A stretch of DNA of 27,452 bases, from assembly GCA_003242675.1 (NCBI GenBank), contig QGVE01000016.1:1-27452 (forward strand). Direction: 5' to 3'. Positions 8,131 through 18,668 of this stretch are shown here, one piece after another; position 1 is the stretch's first letter; every line of letters begins with the position of its first letter. Under the pieces are notes generated by a model. That model worked only from the letters and a program-made list of their open reading frames with translations, made no database searches and had not been told where the DNA came from. Made by a program: the position numbers and the translations under genes. Source of the DNA: Bacillota bacterium. GTDB lineage: Bacteria > Bacillota_E > Symbiobacteriia > Symbiobacteriales > Symbiobacteriaceae.

Positions 8131-9417
8131 GTGGAGCGCCACTTCGACCCCATCCTGCGGGATGAGCTTTACACCGAGCGGCTGGAGTGCGGCCTGACCG
8201 TCGCCGTGCTGGTGAAGCCCGGCTTCCGGCAGGCCACCGGCCACCTGGCCGTGCACTACGGCTCCGTCGACAACTGCTTCGTGGACCCGGACTCGGGCGA
8301 AGAGGTGCAGGTGCCGGACGGGATCGCCCACTTCCTGGAGCACAAGCTGTTCGAGGATCCCGACGGCAACGTGGCCGACCGGTTTGCCGAGCTGGGGGCC
8401 GAGGTGAACGCCTACACGACGTACACCCACACCGTCTATCACTTCACCACCGCGGCGCACTTCCCGGCCTGCCTCGACCTCCTGCTGGAGTTCGTGCAGG
8501 AGCCTTACTTCACCCCCGAGTCGGTGGCGCGGGAGCAGGGCATCATCGAACAGGAGATCCGGATGTACATGGACGACCCCGGCTGGCGCTCCTCCGCCAA
8601 CCTGATGGAGGCGCTGTTCGTCCGGCACCCGGTGCGCCTGGACATCGCCGGCACGGTGGAGTCCATCCGCCGGATCGACCCCGATCTGCTCTACCTCTGC
8701 CACCGGGTCTTCTACCACCCGTCCAACATGGTGCTCTTCGTCGCCGGCGACCTGGACCCGCAGGCGGTGGTGGAGCGGGCGCGGGCCGCCTTCGCCCGCC
8801 GCCGTTACCCGCCCCGGGGGCCGATCCAGCGCTGCCTGCCCGAGGAGCCGCAGGCGATCGCCGAGCGGCGGCGGGTCCAGGAGCTGGTCGTGAGCCAGCC
8901 CATCTTCCGGCTGGGCTTCAAAGAGAAGCGGGTGGGCGTGACGGGCAGGCCCCTGCTGGAGCGGGACCTCCTCACCGCCATCGTCCTGGACGTCCTGGTC
9001 GGCAAGGGCTCCCCGCTCTACACCCAGCTGTACGAGAGCGGCCTGATCGACCAGCGCTTCGGCTTCGGCCACGAGCCGGGGGTCACCTTCGGCTACACCT
9101 ACCTCACGGGCCCCACGCCGGACCCGGCCGCCCTGGAGGCCCGGCTCCTGGAAGGGCTGGACCGGGCCCGGGAGGAGGGCATCGCGCCGGAGGACTTCGA
9201 GCGGGCCCGCCGCAAGCTGGTCGGCCGCATCCTGAACCTGATGAACGACCTGGAGGGGCTCTCCTACCTGTTCATCGACGGCTTCTTCAAGGGGATCGGG
9301 CTCTTCGACGAGATCCCCGCGCTGCAGTCCCTGACGGTCGAGGCGGCCAACGAGCGGCTGAGGGAGCACTTCGACGCGGCCATGGCGGCGACGTCGGTCA
9401 TCGCCCCCCGGTCCTAG
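8131..9417 (+). CDS. M16 family zinc peptidase (YmfH-like)
   Basis: This is the catalytic partner of the preceding gene. HFLEH at residues 67-71 is the inverted zinc motif HXXEH of pitrilysin-type peptidases, and the distal glutamate expected about 70-77 residues on falls in or just after REQGIIEQEI (134-143). Features such as EVNAYTTYTHTVYHF and LFIDGFFKGIGLFDE fit YmfH of Firmicutes. It has 428 residues. The GTG start follows GGAAGGGGGA, and the 3-bp gap to the upstream gene indicates translation from one message. The pair may handle small peptides in the cytoplasm; the sequence does not show the substrate. Confidence 0.9.
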   Translation: MERHFDPILRDELYTERLECGLTVAVLVKPGFRQATGHLAVHYGSVDNCFVDPDSGEEVQVPDGIAHFLEHKLFEDPDGNVADRFAELGAEVNAYTTYTHTVYHFTTAAHFPACLDLLLEFVQEPYFTPESVAREQGIIEQEIRMYMDDPGWRSSANLMEALFVRHPVRLDIAGTVESIRRIDPDLLYLCHRVFYHPSNMVLFVAGDLDPQAVVERARAAFARRRYPPRGPIQRCLPEEPQAIAERRRVQELVVSQPIFRLGFKEKRVGVTGRPLLERDLLTAIVLDVLVGKGSPLYTQLYESGLIDQRFGFGHEPGVTFGYTYLTGPTPDPAALEARLLEGLDRAREEGIAPEDFERARRKLVGRILNLMNDLEGLSYLFIDGFFKGIGLFDEIPALQSLTVEAANERLREHFDAAMAATSVIAPRS

Positions 9418-9504
9418 CCCGGTCGCGGGGGTGAGGCACGGAGGGGGGATGCTCGGCCCCACAGCGTAGTCCCGGGCGTAGACTTTTAGCGTCCGAAGGT
9501 TGGA

Positions 9505-9533
9505 TTTTCAACTGTAGGGGCGTGAGCTATGTT
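9505..9533 (+). promoter_or_regulatory. Candidate promoter of the C-rich small RNA
   Basis: TTTTCA (9505-9510) and TATGTT (9528-9533) are 17 bp apart, each matching four of six consensus positions. The predicted start near 9540 lies just before the first helix of the RNA. It is the best match in an otherwise GC-rich stretch, but it is weak. Confidence 0.35.
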
Positions 9534-9539
9534 GTAAGC

Positions 9540-9794
9540 GTAGGCGATCACTTGGGTCGGCTGAGCCCACGCCCGGTAGCTGACCCCCCAATCGGCCACA
9601 CACAACGCAGCAGCCGACCAAGCTCAATCCCAGCATCCACACGCGCTCTGTACACGCATCCAGTCGACCCGAGGATCACCCACCGCTCACCCTCCTTTGT
9701 TCCGGTCCTCAGCCTGCCCCCACGGGTTGAGGACAACCCTCCCCTTTGCCGTAGCCAGCGTCCTCCCCCCACGGGACGCTGGCCCCCTTTTTTT
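9540..9794 (+). ncRNA. Candidate C-rich structured small RNA upstream of hutH
   Basis: The 476 bp between the M16 pair and hutH hold no convincing gene but have clear RNA structure. A 12-bp helix with one bulge pairs 9551-9563 with 9611-9622. Two hairpins follow, both with 10-bp stems and nearly identical 10-nt loops: GTCCTCAGCC/GGTTGAGGAC (9705-9734, one G-U) with loop TGCCCCCACG, and GCCAGCGTCC/GGACGCTGGC (9754-9783) with loop TCCCCCCACG. The last is an intrinsic terminator. Another C6 run is at 9584-9589. Paired hairpins with C-rich loops resemble actinobacterial 6C RNAs and C-rich regulatory RNAs that bind Shine-Dalgarno sequences; this is a resemblance, not an identification. The 5' end is uncertain and only the two 3' hairpins may be transcribed. 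Confidence 0.5.
9754..9794 (+). terminator. Strong intrinsic terminator upstream of hutH
   Basis: The perfect 10-bp stem GCCAGCGTCC (9754-9763) / GGACGCTGGC (9774-9783) is followed by CCCC and seven T residues (9788-9794). It lies 40 bp before the hutH promoter, so it ends upstream transcription (M16 genes or the candidate RNA) rather than the hut operon. Confidence 0.88.
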
Positions 9795-9833
9795 GTGCGC
9801 CCTTTGACCGGTTTAAAGCGACACCGTAGTCGT

Positions 9834-9863
9834 TTGCCTCCCGGGTTTTTCGATTCCTATAAT
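9834..9863 (+). promoter_or_regulatory. Promoter of the hut operon
   Basis: TTGCCT (9834-9839, 4/6) and a perfect TATAAT (9858-9863) are 18 bp apart. The predicted start is near 9870, leaving a short leader of about 24 nt containing GGGAGGT. No operator or HutP-type repeat is obvious, and no hut regulator gene is in the window. Confidence 0.72.
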
Positions 9864-9893
9864 GGGAGCAGGCTAATGCGGGAGGTACAATCC

Positions 9894-11417
9894 ATGAAGA
9901 CGGTTGCACTCGGTGCCCACCTAACCCTCCCGGAAGTCGTGGCTGTCGCCCGGCATGGGGCGCGCGTCGTGGTCCCCCCGGAGGTGCGGCAGCGGGTAGC
10001 CAGAGCGAGCGAGATGGTGGAGCGGCTGGTGCGGGAGCGCCGGCCGGTCTATGGCATCACCACCGGTTTCGGCAAGTTCAGCGACGTTCCCATATCCGCC
10101 GAGCAGACGGAAGCGCTGCAGCGCAATCTGCTCATGAGCCACGCCTGCGCCGTGGGCGAGCCCCTCGCGCCGGAGGTCGTCCGGGCGATGCTCCTGCTGC
10201 GCGCCCAGGCGCTCTCCCGGGGCCACTCCGGCGTGCGGGTGGAGACCCTGGAGATGCTCGTGGCGTTCCTCAACCTCGGCCTCACCCCTGTGGTGCCGGA
10301 GCAGGGCTCCCTGGGCGCGAGCGGCGACCTGGCGCCGCTGGCCCACATGAGCCTGCCGCTGATCGGCCTGGGTGAGGCCGTTGTCAATGGCGAGCGACTT
10401 CCCGGAGCGGAGGCGCTCCAGCGGGTGGGCCTCAGGCCCCTGACGCTCACGGCCAAGGAAGGGCTCGCCCTGATCAACGGCACGCAGGCGATGACGGCCC
10501 TGGGCAGCCTCGGCCTCTACGACGCGCAGATCCTGGCGAAGACCGCGGACATCGCCGCGGCCCTGACCGCCGAGGCCCTGGGGGCGATCCCCGCGGCGTG
10601 GGACCCGCGGGTGCAGGCCCTGCGGCTCCACACGGGGCAGCAGGCCGCGGCCCGCAACCTGCGCCGGCTCACAGAAGGTTCCCGCCTCACCACGCGGCCC
10701 GGTCAGATGCGCACGCAGGACCCGTACACCCTGCGGTGCCTGCCTCAGGTGCACGGCGCCAGCCGGACGGCCATCGAGCACGTGGCGCAGGTGCTGGACT
10801 GGGAGATGAACGCCGTCACCGACAACCCGCTCCTCTTCCCCGACGGGGATGAGGTCATCTCGGGCGGCAACTTCCACGGCCAGCCCGTGGCCCTGGCGAT
10901 GGACTACCTCGCGATCGCCGTCGCGGAGCTGGGCAACATTGCCGAGCGGCGCATCGAGCGGCTGGTCAACCCGCAGCTCTCGGGGCTGCCGGCGTTCCTC
11001 ACGCGCAACGGCGGCGTGCACTCCGGCCTCATGATCACCCAGTACACGGCGGCGTCCCTGGTGAGCGAGAACAAGGTGCTCGCCCACCCGGCCAGCGTGG
11101 ACTCCATCCCGTCCAGCGCCAACCAGGAGGACCACGTCTCGATGGGGACCACCGCGGCCCGCAAGGCCCGGCAGGTGATCACCAACGTCCGCCGGGTGCT
11201 GGCGATCGAGCTCCTGTGCGCCGCCCAGGCCCTGGAGTTCGTCGGGCCGGAGCGGCTGGCTCCGGCCACCCGCGCGGCCTACGAGGCGATCCGGGAGCGC
11301 GTGGCGCCGCTGGAAGGCGACCGGGTGCTGGCGCCGGACATCGAAGCCCTCGCGGACCTGGTGCACAGCGGGGAGCTGGTCGCCGCCGTCGAGGCGGTGA
11401 CGGGCCCCCTGGAGTAG
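9894..11417 (+). CDS. hutH: Histidine ammonia-lyase
   Basis: HutH removes ammonia from L-histidine to give trans-urocanate, the first step of histidine degradation. The MIO cofactor triad Ala-Ser-Gly is at 142-144 within GASGDLAPLAH, the same numbering as in the Pseudomonas enzyme. YGITTGFGKF and the later segment SSANQEDHVSMG are also diagnostic. The length is 507 residues. I use the ATG at 9894 because GGAGGT lies 7 nt upstream and the promoter start is near 9870; a longer open frame running back to about 9522 has no support. It leads a six-gene operon, with 33 bp to hutU. Confidence 0.97.
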   Translation: MKTVALGAHLTLPEVVAVARHGARVVVPPEVRQRVARASEMVERLVRERRPVYGITTGFGKFSDVPISAEQTEALQRNLLMSHACAVGEPLAPEVVRAMLLLRAQALSRGHSGVRVETLEMLVAFLNLGLTPVVPEQGSLGASGDLAPLAHMSLPLIGLGEAVVNGERLPGAEALQRVGLRPLTLTAKEGLALINGTQAMTALGSLGLYDAQILAKTADIAAALTAEALGAIPAAWDPRVQALRLHTGQQAAARNLRRLTEGSRLTTRPGQMRTQDPYTLRCLPQVHGASRTAIEHVAQVLDWEMNAVTDNPLLFPDGDEVISGGNFHGQPVALAMDYLAIAVAELGNIAERRIERLVNPQLSGLPAFLTRNGGVHSGLMITQYTAASLVSENKVLAHPASVDSIPSSANQEDHVSMGTTAARKARQVITNVRRVLAIELLCAAQALEFVGPERLAPATRAAYEAIRERVAPLEGDRVLAPDIEALADLVHSGELVAAVEAVTGPLE

Positions 11418-11450
11418 AGGAGCGAGTGAAGCAACGAGGGGGTATGGGAG

Positions 11451-13100
<1,650 letters not shown>

Positions 13101-13130
13101 CCGGGAGCCGCACGGGGAGGAGGGGGTCCG

Positions 13131-14030
13131 TTGAATCCGAACGTGCTCGTCGAGTGTGTGCCGAACTTCAGCGAGGGGCGGCGGCCGGAGGTGATCGAGG
13201 CCATCGCCGGGGCCATCGCGGCCCAGGGGGTGAAGGTGCTCTCGGTCTCGGCCGACGCCGACCACAACCGCTGCGTCATCACCTTCATCGGGTCGCCCGA
13301 GGCCGTGGCCCGGGCCGCCCTCCGGGGGGCCGAGGTGGCCATCCGGCTGATCGACCTCAATCACCACAAGGGCAGCCACCCCCGCATGGGCGCGGTGGAC
13401 GTCATCCCCTTCGTGCCGGTCCAGAACTGCACGATGGAGGACTGCGTCGCCCTGGCCCGGCAGGTCGGCGAGGCCCTGGGCAACATGGGCGTGCCGGTCT
13501 TCCTGTACGAGGAGGCGGCGACCCGCCCCGACCGGCGCAACCTGGCCGACATCCGGCGCGGGGAATTCGAGGGGCTCCGGGAGCTGATCGGCGTCGATCC
13601 GGCCAAGGACCCGGACTTCGGCCCGAAGCGGATCCACCCCACCGCGGGCTGCACCGCCGTCGGCGCGCGCATGCCCCTCATCGCCTTCAACGTCAACCTC
13701 GGGACGTCCGACCTCTCCATCGCGAAGAAGATCGCGCGGGCTGTCCGCGGCTCCAGCGGCGGCCTCGTGCACTGCAAGGCCATTGCGGTGCCCCTCCAGG
13801 ACCGGAACCAGGTGCAGGTCAGCATGAACATGGTCAACTACAAGGAGACGCCGCTTCACCGGGCGTTCGAGCTGATCCGGATCGAGGCCGAGCGCTACGG
13901 CGTGCCGGTGGTGGGGTCGGAGATCATCGGGCTGGTGCCCGTCGACGCCCTGGTGGGCGTCGCCCGCCACTACCTGCGTCTGGAGGGCTTCAAGAGCGAC
14001 CAGGTGCTGGAGAAGCGGCTCCTGGAGTGA
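13131..14030 (+). CDS. ftcD: Glutamate formimidoyltransferase (formiminotransferase only)
   Basis: FtcD moves the formimino group of N-formimino-L-glutamate to tetrahydrofolate, giving L-glutamate and 5-formimino-THF. The start VECVPNFSEGRRPEVIEAI and the segment DHNRCVITFIGSPEAV are family signatures; H-N-H type residues occur in DLNHHKGSHPRMGAVD. At 299 residues it contains only the transferase half of the bifunctional animal enzyme; the cyclodeaminase half is the separate gene fchA downstream. The TTG start follows AGGAGG (13118-13123) by 7 nt. Its place between hutU and hutI fits the hut pathway, although HutI acts one step earlier. Confidence 0.94.
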   Translation: MNPNVLVECVPNFSEGRRPEVIEAIAGAIAAQGVKVLSVSADADHNRCVITFIGSPEAVARAALRGAEVAIRLIDLNHHKGSHPRMGAVDVIPFVPVQNCTMEDCVALARQVGEALGNMGVPVFLYEEAATRPDRRNLADIRRGEFEGLRELIGVDPAKDPDFGPKRIHPTAGCTAVGARMPLIAFNVNLGTSDLSIAKKIARAVRGSSGGLVHCKAIAVPLQDRNQVQVSMNMVNYKETPLHRAFELIRIEAERYGVPVVGSEIIGLVPVDALVGVARHYLRLEGFKSDQVLEKRLLE

Positions 14031-14079
14031 CGGCGGCCGGCAGGAAGGGCGCGGCCGGCCCCGCAGGGGAGACGGGGGG

Positions 14080-15363
14080 ATGACGATGGCGCCGGTGGAT
14101 CTCTTGATCGTGGGCGCGAGCGAGCTGGTGACGATGGCCGGGGGCCCCCGCCGGGGCGAGCGGCTGAAGGACGCCGGGGTCATCCCCGGCGGGGCCCTGG
14201 CCGCCAAGGACGGGCGCATCGTGGCCGTGGGGCCGGAGGACGAGGTGCTGGCGGCAGTGGAGACCGGCCCGGACACGCAGGTCATCGACGCCCGGGGGCG
14301 GGCGGTGATCCCGGGCTTCGTCGACCCGCACACGCACCTCTGCTTCGCCGGGGACCGGGCGGAGGAGTTCGCCCTGCGCCTGGGCGGGGCCACCTACCAG
14401 GAGATCGCGGCGCGGGGCGGCGGCATCCTGGAGACCGTGCGGGCGACCCGGGCCGCGAGCCAGGCCGAGCTGGTCGACCTGGGCCTCGCACGGCTGGACC
14501 AGCTGGCCCTGAGCGGCACGACGACGGTGGAGGTGAAGTCCGGCTACGGGCTTACCACGGAGCACGAGCTGAAGCAGCTGCGGGCGATCCGGGCGATGGC
14601 CCGCCGGCACCCGCTCACCGTCGTGCCCACCTTCATGGGCGCGCACGAGGTGCCGCCGGAGTACCGCACCCGCCGCGCGGCGTACGTCGACCTGCTGGTG
14701 GAGGAGATGCTGCCGGCGGTGGCGGCGGAGCCGGGCCTGGCCCGGTTCGTCGACGTCTTCACCGAGCAGGGGGTCTTCTCGGTCGAGGAGTCCCGCCGGA
14801 TCCTCGCGCGGGCGAAGGCGCTGGGGTTCGGGCTGAAGGTGCACGCGGATGAGCTGTCCGACCTGGGCGGGGCCGCGCTCGCAGCCGAGATGGGGGCCGT
14901 GAGCGCCGACCACCTGCTCCACAGCTCGGACGAGGGGCTGGCCAGGCTGGCGGAGGCCGGCACCGTGGCGGTCTGCCTGCCGGGGACGTCGTTCTGCCTG
15001 ATGAACGCCCCGTACGCCCGCGCCCGGCGCATGATCGAGCTGGGCTGCACGGTGGCCCTGGCCAGCGACTACAACCCGGGCTCCTGCCCGGCCTACGCGA
15101 TGCCCTTCATCCTCACCCTGGCGTGCATGCACCTGGGGCTTGACCCCAGCGAGGCGCTCGCGGCGGCGACGATCAACGCCGCGGCGGCGATCGGCCTGGA
15201 GGCGGAGGTGGGCTCGCTGGAGGTGGGCAAGCTCGCCGATGTGGTGGTGCTCACGACGCCGAGCCACTGGCACATCCCCTACCACATGGGCATCGGCGTG
15301 GTGGCAAAGGTCGTGAAACGGGGCAGGCTTATCGTGGACGAGGGAAAGGTACTCAGGAGGTAG
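14080..15363 (+). CDS. hutI: Imidazolonepropionase
   Basis: HutI opens imidazolone propionate to N-formimino-L-glutamate. It is a metal-dependent amidohydrolase: DPHTHLCFAG carries the first metal-binding HxH, KVHADE the histidine of the next strand, and LASDYNPGS the conserved aspartate near the C-terminal metal site. The length is 427 residues. ATG 14080 has AGGGGAG 8 nt upstream; a second in-frame ATG at 14086 is equally placed relative to a G6 run, so the true start could be two codons later. The stop codon is 8 bp before the start of fchA. Confidence 0.96.
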   Translation: MTMAPVDLLIVGASELVTMAGGPRRGERLKDAGVIPGGALAAKDGRIVAVGPEDEVLAAVETGPDTQVIDARGRAVIPGFVDPHTHLCFAGDRAEEFALRLGGATYQEIAARGGGILETVRATRAASQAELVDLGLARLDQLALSGTTTVEVKSGYGLTTEHELKQLRAIRAMARRHPLTVVPTFMGAHEVPPEYRTRRAAYVDLLVEEMLPAVAAEPGLARFVDVFTEQGVFSVEESRRILARAKALGFGLKVHADELSDLGGAALAAEMGAVSADHLLHSSDEGLARLAEAGTVAVCLPGTSFCLMNAPYARARRMIELGCTVALASDYNPGSCPAYAMPFILTLACMHLGLDPSEALAAATINAAAAIGLEAEVGSLEVGKLADVVVLTTPSHWHIPYHMGIGVVAKVVKRGRLIVDEGKVLRR

Positions 15364-15371
15364 TGGCGGGA

Positions 15372-16019
15372 ATGCACATCGGGGAACAGACGGTTCGCGC
15401 GTTCTGCGATCAGGTGGCGGCCGCGACGCCGGCCCCCGGCGGCGGGGCTGTGGCAGCGGTGGCCGGGGCCCTGGGCGCCAGCCTGGTCGCCATGGTGGCG
15501 GGGCTGACCCGGGGGCGGGAGAAGTTCCGGGACGTGGAAGAGGTGATGGCCGCCGCCCAGGAGGCAGGCCTCCGGGAGGCCGGCGCGCTCCTGGAGCTGG
15601 CGAACGAGGACCAGGCGGCGTTCAATCAGGTGATGGCCGCGCTGGCGCTGCCCAAGGGCACGCCGGAGGAGAAGGCGGCCCGCCGGCAGGCCGTTCAGGA
15701 GGCGTATCGCGCGGCGACCCGCACGCCGCTGGAGACGATGGAACACTGCCTCGAGGTGATGCGGCACGCGCTGGCCGTGGTGGCGCAGGGCAACCCGAGC
15801 GCCGCCACCGACGCGTGCGTGGGGCTCCTGATGGCCTCGACCGGCTTCGAGGGGGCCCTGTGGAATGTGGCGATCAACCTCGGCTCCATCGCGGACGAGG
15901 CCTTCCGCCAGGAGACGATGGAGAAGGTGGAGAAGATGCGTGCGGAAAGGGAGGAGGTGCTGGAGGCCTTCCGAAGCCTGGTGCCCGATCCGGTGGAGCG
16001 GTTCTTGAAGAAGCAGTAG
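15372..16019 (+). CDS. fchA: Formimidoyltetrahydrofolate cyclodeaminase
   Basis: FchA converts 5-formimino-THF to 5,10-methenyl-THF and ammonia, so the histidine-derived carbon enters the folate pool. The conserved TPAPGGGAVAAVAGALGASL segment near the N-terminus and NPSAATDACVGLLMA later define the family. I use ATG 15372 (215 residues) because AGGAGG (15355-15360) is 11 nt away and the protein then begins MHIGEQTV, like its relatives. A GTG at 15363 that overlaps the hutI stop has only 2 nt of spacing. Having it as a separate gene next to ftcD is the usual bacterial arrangement. Confidence 0.92.
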   Translation: MHIGEQTVRAFCDQVAAATPAPGGGAVAAVAGALGASLVAMVAGLTRGREKFRDVEEVMAAAQEAGLREAGALLELANEDQAAFNQVMAALALPKGTPEEKAARRQAVQEAYRAATRTPLETMEHCLEVMRHALAVVAQGNPSAATDACVGLLMASTGFEGALWNVAINLGSIADEAFRQETMEKVEKMRAEREEVLEAFRSLVPDPVERFLKKQ

Positions 16020-16055
16020 GCAGCAGCGGAGTGACCAGTGGAGGAGGAACGGAAC

Positions 16056-17726
16056 TTGCTCTCCGACATCGCCATTGCGCAGCGCGCACGGCTTGAACCG
16101 ATCGTGAAGATCGCGGAGCAGATCGGACTGGGTCCCGACGACCTGGAGCTGTACGGCCGCTACAAGGCCAAGGTGGCCTCCCACGTGTGGCCGCGCGTGA
16201 AGTCCAACCCCGACGGCAAGCTGATCCTGGTCACGGCCATCAGCCCGACGCCCGCCGGCGAGGGCAAGACCACGGTGACGGTGGGGCTCGGCCAGGCGAT
16301 GGCGCGGATCGGCAAGCGGGCCATCATCGCCCTGCGGGAGCCCTCGCTGGGGCCGGCGTTCGGCGTCAAGGGCGGCGCGGCCGGCGGCGGCTACTCGCAG
16401 GTCGTCCCGATGGATGAGATCAACCTGCACTTCACCGGCGACTTCCACGCCGTGACGGCGGCCAACAACCTGCTGGCGGCGATGATCGACAACCACCTCC
16501 ACCAGGGCAACAAGCTGGGGATCGACCCGCGGCAGATCACCTTCAAGCGGGTCCTCGACATGAACGACCGGGCCCTGCGGTCGGTGGTGATCGGCCTCGG
16601 CGGCATGAACGGCGGCGTGCCGCGGCAGGAGGAGTTCATGATCACGCCGGCGTCGGAGGTCATGGCGGCGCTCTGTCTGGCCGAGGACCTGGCCGACCTG
16701 AAGCGGCGCTGCGGCGAGATCATCGTGGGCTACACCTACGACGGCAAGCCGGTGCGGGCGCGCGACCTGAAGGCGGAGGGGGCGATGGCGACCCTCCTGA
16801 AGGACGCGATCAAGCCGAACCTGGTGCAGACCCTGGAGAACACCCCCGCCTTCGTGCACGGCGGCCCCTTCGCGAACATCGCCCACGGGTGCAACACCGT
16901 CGTGGCGACCCGGCTGGCCCTGAAGCTGGCCGACTACGTGATCACGGAGGCCGGCTTCGGCGCGGACCTGGGGGCGGAGAAGTTCATCGACATCAAGTGC
17001 CGGCTGAGCGGCCTGCGCCCGGATGCGGTGGTGCTGGTGGCCACCATCCGCTCGCTGAAGATGCACGGCGGGCTGAAGAAGGACGAGCTCACCCGCGAGG
17101 ACCTGGAGGCCCTGCGGCGGGGCAGCGCCAACCTGCTGCGCCACCTGCACAACGTCACCGAGGTGTTCGGCCTGCCGGCGGTCGTCGCCATCAACCGCTT
17201 CGCCAGCGACACGGACGCGGAGATCGCGCTGGTGCGGGCCCTGGTGGAGGAGGCCGGCGCGACCGCCGTCGTGGCGGACGTCCACGCCCGGGGCGGCGAG
17301 GGCGGCATCGAGCTGGCCGAGCGGGTGGTGGAGCTGGTCAAGCAGCCGAACCGGTTCCGCTTCGTCTACGACGACGAGGACAGCCTGAAGACCAAGATCG
17401 AGAAGATCGCCACCCGGGTCTACGGCGCCGACGGCGTGGACTTCACCCGGGAGGCCAGCCGCATGCTGAAGAAGCTGGAGAACGAGGGCTTCGGCCGCGC
17501 GCCGGTCTGCATCGCCAAGACCCAGTACTCGTTCTCCGACGACCCGAAGAAGCTGGGCGCGCCCACCGGCTGGCGGCTCACGGTGCGGGAGGTGCGGCCG
17601 AGCGCCGGCGCGGGCTTCGTGGTGGTGCTGACGGGCGAGATCATGACCATGCCCGGGCTGCCCCCCGTTCCGGCCGCGGAGAACATCGACATCTCCCCGG
17701 ACGGCGAGATCGTGGGGCTCTTCTGA
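16056..17726 (+). CDS. fhs: Formate-tetrahydrofolate ligase
   Basis: Fhs forms 10-formyl-THF from formate, THF and ATP; it can also run in reverse to yield ATP from one-carbon units. The P-loop [17 protein letters not shown] is near residue 65, and [20 protein letters not shown] is the family signature. I place the start at TTG 16056, eight bases after GGAGGAGG (16040-16047); the protein then begins [16 protein letters not shown], matching the usual SDIEIAQ start. The in-frame GTG at 16038 precedes this ribosome site. The length is 556 residues. As the last gene of the hut operon it ties histidine carbon to the formyl-folate pool, and a 13-bp hairpin follows. Confidence 0.96.
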   Translation: MLSDIAIAQRARLEPIVKIAEQIGLGPDDLELYGRYKAKVASHVWPRVKSNPDGKLILVTAISPTPAGEGKTTVTVGLGQAMARIGKRAIIALREPSLGPAFGVKGGAAGGGYSQVVPMDEINLHFTGDFHAVTAANNLLAAMIDNHLHQGNKLGIDPRQITFKRVLDMNDRALRSVVIGLGGMNGGVPRQEEFMITPASEVMAALCLAEDLADLKRRCGEIIVGYTYDGKPVRARDLKAEGAMATLLKDAIKPNLVQTLENTPAFVHGGPFANIAHGCNTVVATRLALKLADYVITEAGFGADLGAEKFIDIKCRLSGLRPDAVVLVATIRSLKMHGGLKKDELTREDLEALRRGSANLLRHLHNVTEVFGLPAVVAINRFASDTDAEIALVRALVEEAGATAVVADVHARGGEGGIELAERVVELVKQPNRFRFVYDDEDSLKTKIEKIATRVYGADGVDFTREASRMLKKLENEGFGRAPVCIAKTQYSFSDDPKKLGAPTGWRLTVREVRPSAGAGFVVVLTGEIMTMPGLPPVPAAENIDISPDGEIVGLF

Positions 17727-17762
17727 CGGGACCGGGTGCCGCGCACGCCCTTGCAGGGAGAG

Positions 17763-17805
17763 GCGAAGGCCGGGGCGAATCACTCCCCGGCCTTCGCACA
17801 GTTTT
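17763..17805 (+). terminator. Terminator-like hairpin after fhs
   Basis: The perfect 13-bp stem GCGAAGGCCGGGG (17763-17775) / CCCCGGCCTTCGC (17785-17797) has a 9-nt loop and is followed by ACAGTTTTC. The T-tract is short and offset by four bases, so termination may be partial. No good promoter lies between it and folP, so folP may depend on readthrough. Confidence 0.7.
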
Positions 17806-17825
17806 CAGCGAGGTGACGCAAGTCC

Positions 17826-18668
17826 ATGTGGCAGATTTCCTGGCGGGGCCGCACCCTGGAGCTGGGAAGGCGCTCGGTGATCATGGGCATCCTGAACGTG
17901 ACGCCGGACTCGTTTTCCGACGGCGGCCGCTGGGCGGATCCGGACCGGGCCGTCGAGCGCGCCCTGCAGATGCTGGAGGAGGGCGCGGACATCATCGACG
18001 TCGGCGGGGAGTCGACCCGGCCGGGCTACGAGCCCGTGCCGGCTGAGGAGGAGATGCGCCGGATCCTGCCGGTGATCGAGCGGCTGAGGCGGCTGGCGCC
18101 GGACGCCCTCATCTCGGTGGACACGCAGAAGGCGACAGTCGCCGAGGCGGCCCTGGAGGCCGGCGCGGACATGCTCAACGACATCTGGGGGCTGCAGGGC
18201 GACCCGGACATGGTGCGGGTCGCGGCCCGGTACCGGTGCCCGGTGGTGGTGATGCACAACCAGCACGGCACCCAGTACCGGGAGCTGATGGCGGACATCA
18301 AGGCCTTCTTCCGGCGGTCGCTGGACCTGGCAAGAGCGGCCGGGCTGCCGGAGGAGCTGATCATCCTGGACCCCGGCGTGGGCTTCGGCAAGACGCCCCT
18401 GCAGAACCTGGAGGTCATCCAGCGGCTGGGGGAGCTGAAGGAGCTGAACCGGCCGCTGCTCCTGGGCGTGAGCCGGAAGTCGACGATCGGCAAGGTGCTG
18501 GGCGGGCTGCCGCCGGAGGAGCGGCTGGAGGGGACGGCGGCGGCGGTGGCGATCGGCATCGCGAACGGCGCCGACATCGTCCGGGTACACGACGTGCGGG
18601 CGATGAAGCGGGTGGCGCAGGTGGCGGATGCCATCGCGCGGCCCGGCCGCGGCGGGTTTGAGGGGTGA
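17826..18668 (+). CDS. folP: Dihydropteroate synthase
   Basis: FolP condenses 6-hydroxymethyl-7,8-dihydropterin pyrophosphate with p-aminobenzoate to make dihydropteroate; it is the sulfonamide target. Both family signatures are visible: GILNVTPDSFSDGG at residues 21-34 and GGESTRPGYEPV just after. LDPGVGFGKT carries the pterin-binding region. The length is 280 residues. ATG 17826 follows GAGGTG. Its TGA overlaps the folB GTG by 4 nt (GTGA), which indicates coupled translation. The order folP-folB-folK matches B. subtilis. Confidence 0.96.
   Translation: MWQISWRGRTLELGRRSVIMGILNVTPDSFSDGGRWADPDRAVERALQMLEEGADIIDVGGESTRPGYEPVPAEEEMRRILPVIERLRRLAPDALISVDTQKATVAEAALEAGADMLNDIWGLQGDPDMVRVAARYRCPVVVMHNQHGTQYRELMADIKAFFRRSLDLARAAGLPEELIILDPGVGFGKTPLQNLEVIQRLGELKELNRPLLLGVSRKSTIGKVLGGLPPEERLEGTAAAVAIGIANGADIVRVHDVRAMKRVAQVADAIARPGRGGFEG

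Noticed and set aside
9522..9893. N-terminal extension of hutH by about 124 codons
   Set aside because: It passes through a strong terminator and the TATAAT promoter, has no family similarity, and hutH starts naturally at ATG 9894 behind GGAGGT.
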